From assembly GCA_937872085.1 (NCBI GenBank), contig CALMQK010000272.1, positions 1 to 16,873 of the forward strand: a stretch of 16,873 bases of DNA. The letters are read 5' to 3'. A program made the position numbers and the translations under genes. Positions 7,751 through 14,263 of this stretch are shown piece after piece. Numbering within the stretch: position 1 is the stretch's first letter; the number at the start of each line of letters is the position of its first letter. The stretch is from an uncultured euryarchaeote (lineage in GTDB: Archaea > Thermoplasmatota > Thermoplasmata > UBA10834). The notes beneath the pieces were generated by a model. That model was not told the origin of the DNA and made no database searches. It was given only the letters and a program-made list of their open reading frames with translations.

Positions 7751-8338
7751 TCAGAGCTTGGTCCCGCAGCTCTTGCAGAACTTGCTATCGTGGTCCAAGA
7801 AGATCCCGCATGTCGGGCACGTCCTCCTCTGCGGCTCAGTCGGGACGGCGGGTGACGCTGCGGCTGGAGCGGCGCCTGCAACCGGCTGCGCGGTCTGCCC
7901 CTGAGCCCATGCAGGAAGCGGGGCCGGAGCAGGCGGTTGCGGATTCTTCGGGAACGTGTTCAGATACCCCCAGAAATCGTTCAGAAGCCTGGCCGCCTCA
8001 TTCTCATACTCGAGATAGGAGACTGCACCGACGACCACGGCGACAGGAAAGAGCAAGACGGCGCCCACTATTCCCACGACCGCGCCCTGGTCCGTTAGCT
8101 CTGCCGAGAGACTGATGTCGACCCCGACGCTGGAACCTTCGTCGACAGCGTAGACATATATCGATTGCCTCAGGCCGAGCTTCGAGTAGAACTGCCCACC
8201 GCTCATCGAGAAAGGAGATGTGAACGCCACACCGAACTGCCGCGAACGCCAAAACCAGCTCGCTGCCTGCATGGCCTGTTCCTTGGTGATCCCCGGAACG
8301 AGCCTGTGGTCACGCTTGGTGAAGAGATTCTTTATCAT
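7751..8338 (-). CDS. Hypothetical membrane protein with C-terminal zinc ribbon
   Basis: Not recognised as a named family. In order: a polar and aromatic N-terminal part (1-80) with AASWFWRSRQFGVAFTSPF and an SIYVYAV strand; one hydrophobic segment (about 86-108, AVVGIVGAVLLFPVAVVVGA) long enough for a membrane span; a short helical stretch (EYENEAARLLNDFWGYL, 110-126); a linker rich in Pro, Ala and Gln (131-170); and a zinc ribbon CPTCG...CKSCG with C174, C177, C188 and C191. Such terminal ribbons are common in archaeal membrane-linked proteins and usually mediate contacts rather than catalysis. ATG 8338 has GGTGG seven bases upstream and a TATA candidate further up. It sits alone between DUF99 and the uS12 promoter. 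Confidence 0.8.
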   Translation of the reverse strand: MIKNLFTKRDHRLVPGITKEQAMQAASWFWRSRQFGVAFTSPFSMSGGQFYSKLGLRQSIYVYAVDEGSSVGVDISLSAELTDQGAVVGIVGAVLLFPVAVVVGAVSYLEYENEAARLLNDFWGYLNTFPKNPQPPAPAPLPAWAQGQTAQPVAGAAPAAASPAVPTEPQRRTCPTCGIFLDHDSKFCKSCGTKL

Positions 8339-8376
8339 CCTTCGGCCACCGATACGATTGCAAAGAATCTACATCC

Positions 8377-8384
8377 TATATCTG
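8377..8384 (-). promoter_or_regulatory. Candidate TATA box for zinc-ribbon gene
   Basis: The minus strand reads GATATAGG in the 69-bp gap after DUF99. A start near 8355 gives a leader of about 17 nt that includes the GGTGG element before ATG 8338. This suggests the zinc-ribbon gene is transcribed separately from the DUF99 operon. Confidence 0.4.
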
Positions 8385-8407
8385 TGTTCTCTCCTCGGCC
8401 CCCGGGA

Positions 8408-8980
8408 TCAGGGGCGGCCGTAGGACTCTCCGCGAGTCATTGCGCTGGCGATCAGATGGGCCATCCGCAGAGGTTCGGGAACGACGCCGCGCACGGTCGA
8501 GAGCCTGACTATCTCCTCGAACTCAGACCACTCAAGACCCAGTCCAGAAGCGTAGAGGGGCTTGTGCTCGGTCGCGATCTCCCTCAATTCGTGCCTCACG
8601 ATCAGAGCGTATCTCTGCTTCCAGTCGTCGAAGTGCTTCATCAGCGCACTCTTCATCTTCTCGAGGTCGGGTCTGTCACGGGTGAGCGTGAGGACCGGGA
8701 TTTCGAGCTCGGCGTGGGCATGCTCGATGTCTATCAGGTTGAACCCCGCGAGCGCGATCCCGTCGATCAGGATTGCCTTGATCTGCTCCCTGTAATGCGA
8801 CTTCGAGACCATCCCGATGATCTTCTCGGTCGAGTCTGTTCCGTCCACGACGACCTCGGTCTTCATCACGCTCTCGAGATAACTGGGGACTCTCACGAGC
8901 ACTCCCACGACCAGGGCGTTCCCAGTCCCGAACTTGAAAGGAGAGTCGTCGATGCCCAGCACTCTGATCTGTTGCTTCAT
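8408..8980 (-). CDS. DUF99 / UPF0215 family protein (endonuclease V-like fold)
   Basis: Archaeal DUF99 protein, 190 aa. The N-terminus VLGIDDSPFKFG, then VVVDGTDSTEKIIGMV (about 43-58), AILIDGIALAGFNLIDIEHAH (about 69-89) and PVLTLTRDRPDLEKMKSALMKHF are the family signature. DUF99 is known to be related in fold to endonuclease V, and the acidic residues in GIDD and VDGTD are placed where nuclease metal ligands would be; no substrate is established for the family as far as I know. ATG 8980 follows the pth2 stop by seven bases and has GGCGTGA seven bases upstream. It is the last gene of the DUF1616-pth2-DUF99 operon, so a role in RNA or tRNA turnover is tempting but only inferred. Confidence 0.9.
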   Translation of the reverse strand: MKQQIRVLGIDDSPFKFGTGNALVVGVLVRVPSYLESVMKTEVVVDGTDSTEKIIGMVSKSHYREQIKAILIDGIALAGFNLIDIEHAHAELEIPVLTLTRDRPDLEKMKSALMKHFDDWKQRYALIVRHELREIATEHKPLYASGLGLEWSEFEEIVRLSTVRGVVPEPLRMAHLIASAMTRGESYGRP

Positions 8981-8987
8981 TTACAGC

Positions 8988-9359
8988 TCACGCCAACTGC
9001 AGAGAACCCGTGATCGGGTCCAGGAGATTCTCAGGGGCCGGCCCGATCCCGAGGCACGTGGTAGTGTTCGGGGCCAGCTCAGTCAATCCAGCATCGGTTA
9101 TCAGCGCTTGAGGAAGCCCGGCCCTCATGGCCTGGTCCTTCAAGGCTCGGAGCTGGTCCATGTCCTCAGCCCTCAGCACCACCTTCCGCTGGCCCTCCTT
9201 GAGCCATTCCGAGAACCATTTGGGCTTGCGCGACTTGGCCTCGAGGGCGCAGGTGACGGCGGCGTGGGCGACCTGGGCCGCGAGCTTCCCCACAGACATC
9301 TTGATGTCATCTCGCACTACGACGACGAGCTTGTATTGCATCTCACCTTTCTTCGGCAT
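8988..9359 (-). CDS. pth2: Peptidyl-tRNA hydrolase, Pth2 family
   Basis: Releases tRNA from stalled or prematurely dropped peptidyl-tRNA by cleaving the ester bond. It has 123 aa, the usual Pth2 size. Visible marks are KLVVVVRDDIKMSVGKLAAQVAHA with the conserved Lys25, Gln and His32; KVVLRAEDMDQLRALKDQA; GLPQALITDAGLTEL; and a C-terminal NTTTCLGIGPAP, which matches the T-x-x-x-GP end of the family. The start is ATG 9359, which immediately follows the TGA of the upstream DUF1616 gene; GGAGG seven bases upstream supports it over an internal ATG at 9341. It is translationally coupled to its upstream neighbour and followed seven bases later by DUF99. Confidence 0.96.
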   Translation of the reverse strand: MPKKGEMQYKLVVVVRDDIKMSVGKLAAQVAHAAVTCALEAKSRKPKWFSEWLKEGQRKVVLRAEDMDQLRALKDQAMRAGLPQALITDAGLTELAPNTTTCLGIGPAPENLLDPITGSLQLA

Positions 9360-9926
9360 TCAGTGGCCTCCACTCAACTCGCGCAGCTCGTCGTTTATCC
9401 GGTCTATCGCCTGTTTGGCATACTCCATCCTCTTCCGATAGTACTGCTTCCGCTGCGGATTGGATGTGGATGAACCCTCAGAGTACGTTTTCAGATCGGC
9501 CATCAGGACCTCCCTATTCAAGATCAGGCGCTCCGTCCTCTTGCGCTTGATGAAATCATTGCCCTTCGACCTTGGCATCCCGGGGATTGCCGGCGCGCGA
9601 TAGAGGGAAGGATGGAGCGAGCCAGCGCCGGGATACGCTCCGCGGAACCAGCCGATGAAACCGAACACACCGGTCAAGGAGAGGAGCACGGTCCAGAGCG
9701 GACCGGATGTGACCAACCCATGCCCCTCGGTGCTCGCCGCATTCAGGCCGAACCCGACGAGAATGGAAATCACGATGCTCAAGCCCATCCCGAGCGCGGC
9801 CCTGTAGACCTGGTCGTATTCGGGGTCGAGTTCGCCCTTCCTCGGGAACATCATGTTCACCATCGTGTATCCGGGCAGGAAGAACACGAATGCTATGCCC
9901 GCGATTACCTGGAGCAGGTTGCTCAT
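9360..9926 (-). CDS. DUF1616-like membrane protein with charged C-terminal domain
   Basis: 188 aa from ATG 9926. The first hydrophobic helix ends in FLPGYTMVNMMFPRKGELDP, the pattern by which DUF1616 proteins of archaea are recognised, followed by a second span (about 45-63, LGMGLSIVISILVGFGLN) and a third (about 77-95, WTVLLSLTGVFGFIGWF). The last 90 residues are soluble, strongly charged and predicted helical (FIKRKRTERLILNREVLMADL; QRKQYYRKRMEYAKQAIDRINDEL), probably cytoplasmic. The frame is open further upstream to 9992, but a good TATA box at 9958-9964 lies inside that extension and the short leader it predicts reaches ATG 9926, which has no Shine-Dalgarno. It ends in TGA directly before pth2. 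Function unknown. Confidence 0.85.
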   Translation of the reverse strand: MSNLLQVIAGIAFVFFLPGYTMVNMMFPRKGELDPEYDQVYRAALGMGLSIVISILVGFGLNAASTEGHGLVTSGPLWTVLLSLTGVFGFIGWFRGAYPGAGSLHPSLYRAPAIPGMPRSKGNDFIKRKRTERLILNREVLMADLKTYSEGSSTSNPQRKQYYRKRMEYAKQAIDRINDELRELSGGH

Positions 9927-9957
9927 ATCGTTCGATTCGAGAGCAGAAGATGGACCG

Positions 9958-9964
9958 TATTTAA
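9958..9964 (-). promoter_or_regulatory. TATA box of the DUF1616-pth2-DUF99 operon
   Basis: The minus strand reads TTAAATA, a near-consensus archaeal TATA box within TCCTTAAATACGG. Transcription would start near 9936, about 10 nt before ATG 9926, consistent with the missing ribosome-binding site there. Confidence 0.6.
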
Positions 9965-10013
9965 GGATTTGCTGGCACGGATTGGCGAACATGGCGCGCC
10001 GAATCCTGTAAAA

Positions 10014-10024
10014 CCTAATTATAG
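10014..10024 (+). promoter_or_regulatory. TATA box of tgtA, leaderless transcript predicted
   Basis: CCTAATTATAG is centred about 26 bp ahead of ATG 10046, so transcription should begin at or just before the start codon. No Shine-Dalgarno lies before the ATG, as expected for a leaderless mRNA. It is divergent from the DUF1616 operon promoter about 55 bp away. Confidence 0.55.
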
Positions 10025-10045
10025 CCCACTCGCTACACGGCCACG

Positions 10046-11998
10046 ATGTTCGAGCTGAAGGAGCGTGACGGACTCGCGAGGATATGCGAGCTCACGACTC
10101 CGCACGGGAAGGTGACGACACCGGTCCTGCTGCCCGTGGTCAACCCCAACTTCAGGACCATCGCCCCATCAGAAATGCGCGAGAAGATGGGCGTCCAGAT
10201 GATCATCACCAACTCGTACATCATCAGGAGTACGGGCGCGCTCAGGGAACGTGCGGAGAAATCAGGGGTCCACGACCTCCTCGGCTTCGATGGACCCATA
10301 ATGACGGACAGCGGCACGTTCCAGAACTATGTGTACGGTGATGTGCGCGTCGACCCGAGGGAGATAGTCAGGTTCCAAGCTTCGGTCGGGGCCGACGTCG
10401 GTACGATACTCGATGTCTTCTCCGAGCCCCGTTTCACGCGCGAGGAAACGGAGGCAGCGGTGGAGGAGACCCTGAAGAGGGCCAGGGAATCCGTGGACGA
10501 CCGAGGAAAGATGCTGCTTGCTGGAACAGTCCAGGGCGGCATCTATCCTGATCTGAGGGAGAGATGCGCCAAGGAGATCTCCAAACTCGACTTCGCGGTC
10601 CATCCGATCGGTGGAGTGGTACCACTCCTCGAGAACTACCGATTCAAGGACTTGGTCGAGGTGATCATAGCCTCGAAGAAGGGCCTCAACCCCTCGAGGC
10701 CGGTCCATCTGTTCGGGGCCGGGCATCCGATGATCTTCCCGCTGGCAGTGCTGCTGGGATGCGACATGTTCGATTCGGCCTCGTATGCGAAGTACGCCAG
10801 GGAGGATCGGATGATGTATCCCACCGGGACACGCTTCCTCGCCGACCTTCACGACCTCGCCTGCCACTGTCCTTCGTGCAGCAGAACCTCGGTCGAAGAG
10901 CTGAAGAAGATGCCGCCGGAGGAGCGGACGAAGAGACTGGCAGAGCACAATCTGTTCGCCTGCCTGACCGAGATCGAGAATGTCAAGAACGCGATCCACG
11001 AGGGCTCCATGTGGGAGCTGGTGGAGATGCGCGCTCGGGCCCACCCCGCACTGCTCGAAGCGCTCAAGGTCCTCTCGAAACACAAACAATTCCTCGAAGC
11101 CTCCGAGCCCGCGAGCAGAAGAGGGGCTTTCTTCTACTGCGGCCCAGAGAGCTACGAACGACCGACGGTCATGAGATACCAGGAGAACTACTTCAGCAGG
11201 TACAGGAAGCGCGATGCGAAGGTGCTCGTGGGATTCCCTGAAGCGCAGAAACCGTACTCCAGGACCTATTGGCCCATCATGTCGAAGATATTGGCGAAGG
11301 TCGACGCCGCATTCGTTGTCGTGTCGTTCTTTGGGCCGGTACCCATCGAGCTGGATGAGTACTATCCCATACCACAGTCTGTGATACCCGAGGCCCTTGA
11401 TGCCGAGGTCAAGGAGAAGATCAACAGGATGATGGAGAGACACGCGCACCAGCACGGCTATCCGTTGGCGGTAATCTGGGATGGGGAGGAGACGCTCAGA
11501 TTCCTCGAGGACATCGTCGGAGGAGGCCCCAAGGATCTCGACCTCGACCTGCTCAGATGCCGGGCAGTCCTGGACATGCAGTTCGGCAGGGGCGCCGGGG
11601 ACATCCTGGACGGCAAGAAGGTCGAGATGATCAAGTCGCCGCGCACGGGGAAGATAAGGAACGTGATCATAGACGGCGCACACGCCCTCTCCATGCGAGC
11701 GGGCGATGGCAGGTTCACGCTCAAGCTCGAGGGGGGCAAGCTGCTCGTCAAGGTCCTCCCGTCGCCGAGCATGCGGGTCAAGACGGATGATGAGCCCGCG
11801 GGATTCGCTGCAAAAGGGAACAACGTCTTCGCGAAGTTCGTACTTGAATGCGACCCCGGGATCAGGCCGGGGGACGATGTGTTGATCGTGAACACGAAGG
11901 ACGAGCTGGCAGCCGTGGGTCGAGCGCTCATGACCCCCGATGAGATGAAGTCATTCAAGAGGGGGGTCGCGGTCAGGGTCAAGGACTCGCCCGACTAG
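10046..11998 (+). CDS. tgtA: Archaeosine tRNA-guanine transglycosylase with C-terminal PUA domain
   Basis: Swaps guanine at position 15 in the D-loop of tRNA for preQ0, the first tRNA-bound step to archaeosine. The catalytic TIM barrel covers about residues 1-340: Asp88 in MTDSGTFQ, TVQGGIYPDLRE (161-172), IGGVVPL (188-194), Asp243 in MFDSASYAKYAR (expected nucleophile), then the zinc site C273-x-C275-x2-C278 with His301. A middle region (about 360-570) has the extra archaeal C1/C2 domains and contains KPYSRT at 402-407, reminiscent of the ArcS motif. Residues about 577-647 (PSMRVKTDDEPAGF...KRGVAVRVK) are a PUA domain. At 650 aa it is somewhat longer than the 582-aa Pyrococcus enzyme. A leaderless start at ATG 10046 is likely. 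Its stop overlaps that of pcc1. Confidence 0.96.
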   Translation: MFELKERDGLARICELTTPHGKVTTPVLLPVVNPNFRTIAPSEMREKMGVQMIITNSYIIRSTGALRERAEKSGVHDLLGFDGPIMTDSGTFQNYVYGDVRVDPREIVRFQASVGADVGTILDVFSEPRFTREETEAAVEETLKRARESVDDRGKMLLAGTVQGGIYPDLRERCAKEISKLDFAVHPIGGVVPLLENYRFKDLVEVIIASKKGLNPSRPVHLFGAGHPMIFPLAVLLGCDMFDSASYAKYAREDRMMYPTGTRFLADLHDLACHCPSCSRTSVEELKKMPPEERTKRLAEHNLFACLTEIENVKNAIHEGSMWELVEMRARAHPALLEALKVLSKHKQFLEASEPASRRGAFFYCGPESYERPTVMRYQENYFSRYRKRDAKVLVGFPEAQKPYSRTYWPIMSKILAKVDAAFVVVSFFGPVPIELDEYYPIPQSVIPEALDAEVKEKINRMMERHAHQHGYPLAVIWDGEETLRFLEDIVGGGPKDLDLDLLRCRAVLDMQFGRGAGDILDGKKVEMIKSPRTGKIRNVIIDGAHALSMRAGDGRFTLKLEGGKLLVKVLPSPSMRVKTDDEPAGFAAKGNNVFAKFVLECDPGIRPGDDVLIVNTKDELAAVGRALMTPDEMKSFKRGVAVRVKDSPD

Positions 11999-12237
11999 GC
12001 CTTTTTGGAGACGATCCGCTCGGCCACGCCCGTGCAAGCAAGTAGATCATCCAACGTGTGCAGGAGACCGTTGAGGGAATCCGCATGGATCTCAGCGACG
12101 ATCGCCCTGCCTTCGACCCCAGATGTCAGGTAGCCCTGACTGTCCAGGGAGACCGATCGATGGACCTTCTCCGCGTCCACTGGTGTCCCGAACTCCAATC
12201 GGAGCTTGCAGGTGACCTTGGGACTCGCATCTGGCAC
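11995..12237 (-). CDS. pcc1: KEOPS complex subunit Pcc1
   Basis: Small dimerising subunit of the KEOPS complex, which makes the t6A modification at A37 of tRNAs that read ANN codons; Pcc1 bridges two Kae1 units. The 80-aa protein fits the family: VTCKLRLEF strand, a DAEKVHRSVSLD helix region, the EGRAIVAEIHADSLNGLLHTLDDLLACTGVAERI strand-helix half. I favour GTG 12237, which has GATGAGG about eight bases upstream and agrees with the TATA box at 12268-12277; a TTG at 12258 would add seven residues but almost touches its GGTGGT. The pcc1 stop (TAG, minus) and the tgtA stop (TAG, plus) share the palindrome CTAG. Pcc1 is a short, divergent family, so identification is a little less certain than for its neighbours. 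Confidence 0.85.
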   Translation of the reverse strand: MPDASPKVTCKLRLEFGTPVDAEKVHRSVSLDSQGYLTSGVEGRAIVAEIHADSLNGLLHTLDDLLACTGVAERIVSKKA

Positions 12238-12267
12238 TTTGTCGGCCTCATCCGGCAAACCACCGAC

Positions 12268-12277
12268 AAAATACTTA
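12268..12277. promoter_or_regulatory. TATA element shared by divergent pcc1 and nitroreductase
   Basis: Plus strand AAAATACTTA, minus strand TAAGTATTTT. Counting about 25 bp in each direction gives starts near 12298 (17-nt leader to the nitroreductase GTG, containing GGTGA) and near 12248 (about 11-nt leader to pcc1 GTG, containing GAGG). No other TATA-like stretch is present between the two genes. Confidence 0.45.
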
Positions 12278-12314
12278 GAACTTGGTGCGTATGCGTCCGC
12301 AACAAGGTGACATC

Positions 12315-12833
12315 GTGGACATCGAGGAGATCATCGCTAGCAGGACGAGCATCAGAGCATTCAAGCCCGATCCCATCGACGATTCGACGATCGATGCCGC
12401 TCTCCGGCTGGCCAACCAGGCGCCCTCGGCCGGCAATCTCCAGGCCAGGGATTTCATAGTCATCAAGAACTCGCACACGAGAAAGATGTTGGCGGAGGCG
12501 GCCTTCAAGCAGGACTTCGTCAGGACGGCGCCCGTGGTTATAGTGTGCTGCGCGAACCTGGACCGGATCAAGCCTTATGGCGACAGGGGGAGGACGCTCT
12601 ATTGCCTTCAGGATGTCGCGGCGGGGATAGAGAACATGATGCTCTACCTTCACAGCAAGGGCCTGGGGACCGTCTGGGTGGGAGCGTTCGACGAAACGAA
12701 GGTCTCCGAGGCCGTCATGCTCCCGAAATCCGCGCGGCCGGTCGCCCTGGTGCCCGTCGGCTACCCCGCCGGAAAAGGCGTGAGACGGACAAGACTACCG
12801 CGGGAGAAGTACATCCACAATGAGAAGTGGTAG
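12315..12833 (+). CDS. Nitroreductase-family flavoprotein
   Basis: FMN-dependent oxidoreductase of the nitroreductase fold, 172 aa. The N-terminus MDIEEIIASRTSIRAFKPDPI has the FMN-phosphate-binding Arg/Ser cluster, APSAGNLQARDFIVI (36-50) is the second FMN-contacting motif, and GIENMMLYLHSKGLGTVWVGAF (about 106-127) forms the dimer-interface helix and flavin loop; VALVPVGYPA near the C-terminus is also typical. The frame is open from 12282, but GTG 12315 has GGTGA four bases upstream and begins at the conserved DIEEII, so I choose it. The physiological substrate cannot be read from sequence. It is followed by a small membrane protein two bases after its stop. Confidence 0.92.
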   Translation: MDIEEIIASRTSIRAFKPDPIDDSTIDAALRLANQAPSAGNLQARDFIVIKNSHTRKMLAEAAFKQDFVRTAPVVIVCCANLDRIKPYGDRGRTLYCLQDVAAGIENMMLYLHSKGLGTVWVGAFDETKVSEAVMLPKSARPVALVPVGYPAGKGVRRTRLPREKYIHNEKW

Positions 12834-12835
12834 CT

Positions 12836-13063
12836 TTGTCCAAGTGGAAGGTCGACAAGGCGATGGCCTTATGGGGCATCCTGTTCGGCATCGTGGCGAC
12901 GATAGGTGGGCTCCTGTTCTTCGGAGCGATCAAGGGGGGGTTCATCGCCGAAGGCTTCTTCCTCATCGTGATATCGTGGGTCTTGGTTCTCTTGCTCTTC
13001 GCCAAGCTTGTCACCGCCATCAAGAACAGGGGCAAGCCCAAGAAGAAGGATGATTGGGAGTAG
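12836..13063 (+). CDS. Small two-helix membrane protein
   Basis: About 75 aa, unrecognised. A short basic N-terminus (SKWKVDKAM) is followed by two hydrophobic helices (ALWGILFGIVATIGGLLFFG and GFFLIVISWVLVLLLFAKLV) joined by a tight KGGFIAE turn, then a strongly charged tail KNRGKPKKKDDWE, which by the positive-inside rule should be cytoplasmic. The start is uncertain: TTG 12836, GTG 12827 (overlapping the nitroreductase stop) and ATG 12863 are all possible and none has a clear ribosome-binding site. Close spacing suggests co-transcription with the nitroreductase. Its stop codon TAG is also the last three bases of the opposing tRNA-Gln. Confidence 0.7.
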   Translation: MSKWKVDKAMALWGILFGIVATIGGLLFFGAIKGGFIAEGFFLIVISWVLVLLLFAKLVTAIKNRGKPKKKDDWE

Positions 13064-13133
13064 CCCCGGGAGGATTCGAACCTCCGTCACAGGCTCCAAA
13101 GGCCCGCATGATTGACCACTACACCACGGGGCT
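13061..13133 (-). tRNA. tRNA-Gln (anticodon TTG)
   Basis: 73 nt cloverleaf on the minus strand: acceptor AGCCCCG/CGGGGCT, D-loop with G15, G18 and G19, anticodon stem CGGGC/GCCTG with loop CTTTGGA (anticodon TTG, G37), and T-arm GGAGG-TTCGAAT-CCTCC, discriminator A. No intron, and CCA is not encoded. The A1-U72 pair is the known archaeal tRNA-Gln feature recognised by the GatDE amidotransferase. G15 is the site archaeosine would occupy. The 3' end overlaps the stop codon of the small membrane protein on the other strand. Confidence 0.96.
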
Positions 13134-13165
13134 GCCGAGTGCAGGTGTGGACATGGAGGGCCACT

Positions 13166-13174
13166 CATATTAAC
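13166..13174 (-). promoter_or_regulatory. TATA box of tRNA-Gln
   Basis: The minus strand reads TTAATATGA within CGTTAATATGAG. A start near 13145 would leave a 5' leader of about 12 nt for RNase P removal. The box lies in the 53-bp gap between the tRNA and the end of the EamA gene. Confidence 0.5.
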
Positions 13175-13186
13175 GATTTCCTGCGC

Positions 13187-14068
13187 TTATCGCCGGGACA
13201 CGAGCAGCACACCGACCATCACCAGCACGCCCCCCAAGCCCGTCATCCAGCCGATCGTCTGCCCGAGGACGAGCCACGCAGCGATGACCGTGACCAAGGG
13301 TTCGAAATACAACGTGACGCCGGTGGACGAGGCGGTGAGTCCAGTGAGCGCCTTGAACCAGAGCACATAGCCGACAACGGTGCAGAGCACTCCCAGATAC
13401 AACGCAGCGAACCAGAAACTGAGGGGAAAGACCATGTGACCTCCCCAAACGACATCGGCGGCCGCGAAGGGCGCGAGCATGGCAGTGCCCATGAGCGACA
13501 GGTAGGCGATGGCAGTGAACGCATCGTACTTCCTGATGACCTGCTTGCCGCCAATGGTGTACATCGCCCAGAAGACCGCGCAGACGACCCCGAATAGGCC
13601 TCCGACAAGTCCCTCCCAGTTGTGGATGAAGGCAAGGCTCCCGTTGGTTATCACGAAGTATCCGCCCACAGCGGATAGGGCCAACCCCGCGCTCTGAGTG
13701 GGGCTTATGTGCTCGCCGAGTTTGAGGTACGAGATGAGGAATATCACAACCGGGCACAAGAGCGTCACTAGGATCGACGAGATGGATGCCCCGGCGAACT
13801 GGACCCCGTAGTACTGGAAGATGTAGTAGACTCCCACGCCGATGAACGCGAGCGCAAGGAATCTCGGCATGTCCGCCTTCTCGGGTCTCGGCGGCCTCTT
13901 CACGATGAGGTAGGCCCCGAAGATCGAGGACGCGATCATCCACCTCGCCATGGCTATCAGTATTGGCGAGGAACCGTCCTCTATGGCCGCCTCGACGGCA
14001 ACGAAGGAATACCCCCAGATGACGATGGTCAAGGCAAGGAAAAGATACAGCTTGGTTGTCTGGTTCAT
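13187..14068 (-). CDS. EamA/DMT-superfamily transporter
   Basis: Integral membrane protein of 293 aa with about ten hydrophobic helices arranged as two EamA repeats. Repeat 1 (about 8-140) opens with LALTIVIWGYSFVAVEAAI and contains FIGVGVYYIFQYYGVQFAGASISSIL and the LGEHIS segment; repeat 2 (about 153-290) contains FGVVCAVFWAMYTIGGKQVI and ASSTGVTLYFEPLVTVIAAWLVLGQTI, the LGE/LGQ-type end motif of the family. Members export amino acids, nucleotides or other metabolites; substrate is not predictable here. ATG 14068 gives a normal N-terminus, though no strong ribosome-binding site precedes it. A second long frame over the same bases is not a gene, since it lacks hydrophobic helices. Apparently a single-gene unit. 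Confidence 0.92.
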   Translation of the reverse strand: MNQTTKLYLFLALTIVIWGYSFVAVEAAIEDGSSPILIAMARWMIASSIFGAYLIVKRPPRPEKADMPRFLALAFIGVGVYYIFQYYGVQFAGASISSILVTLLCPVVIFLISYLKLGEHISPTQSAGLALSAVGGYFVITNGSLAFIHNWEGLVGGLFGVVCAVFWAMYTIGGKQVIRKYDAFTAIAYLSLMGTAMLAPFAAADVVWGGHMVFPLSFWFAALYLGVLCTVVGYVLWFKALTGLTASSTGVTLYFEPLVTVIAAWLVLGQTIGWMTGLGGVLVMVGVLLVSRR

Positions 14069-14263
14069 TCAATACCAGCCCTCGCGCTGATCGAGCAAGA
14101 ATGGTCGACCTCTATCGTCTCCGTGAGGCGATGGTGGGCATCTACATACACCTTCGACACGAGCCAGGCATGCCGATGGCCCTATATTCAGTTTTCAGAC
14201 ACTCCTCGAAGACTAGCAAAGGAACATTCTTATGCTCGTAGCTCGGTTTTTACCTGGGATACG
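14069..14263. other. Divergent intergenic gap, no gene supported
   Basis: 195 bp between the EamA gene (minus) and the coiled-coil gene (plus). It holds weak TATA-like stretches (CTTATG near 14230 for the plus side; GAATATAGG, minus, near 14183-14191, with a rather long leader) and the palindrome GGCATGCC near 14167. I see no coding region or RNA gene I would defend. Confidence 0.4.

Noticed and set aside
7705..7755. C/D-box-like TGATGA near the end of the zinc-ribbon gene (minus strand)
   Set aside because: No matching CTGA D box or C'/D' pair follows at proper spacing; the TGA is simply the stop codon.
10262..11683. 473-residue antisense frame within tgtA
   Set aside because: High GC keeps antisense frames open; the plus-strand frame has all TGT catalytic and zinc residues.
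13170..14072. 300-residue frame overlapping the EamA gene on the same strand
   Set aside because: It is rich in Arg and His with no domain or hydrophobic pattern; the other frame has ten transmembrane helices and EamA motifs.
14056..14241. Short plus-strand frame between EamA and the coiled-coil gene
   Set aside because: No ribosome-binding site, no recognisable composition or motif, and it begins inside the EamA coding region.
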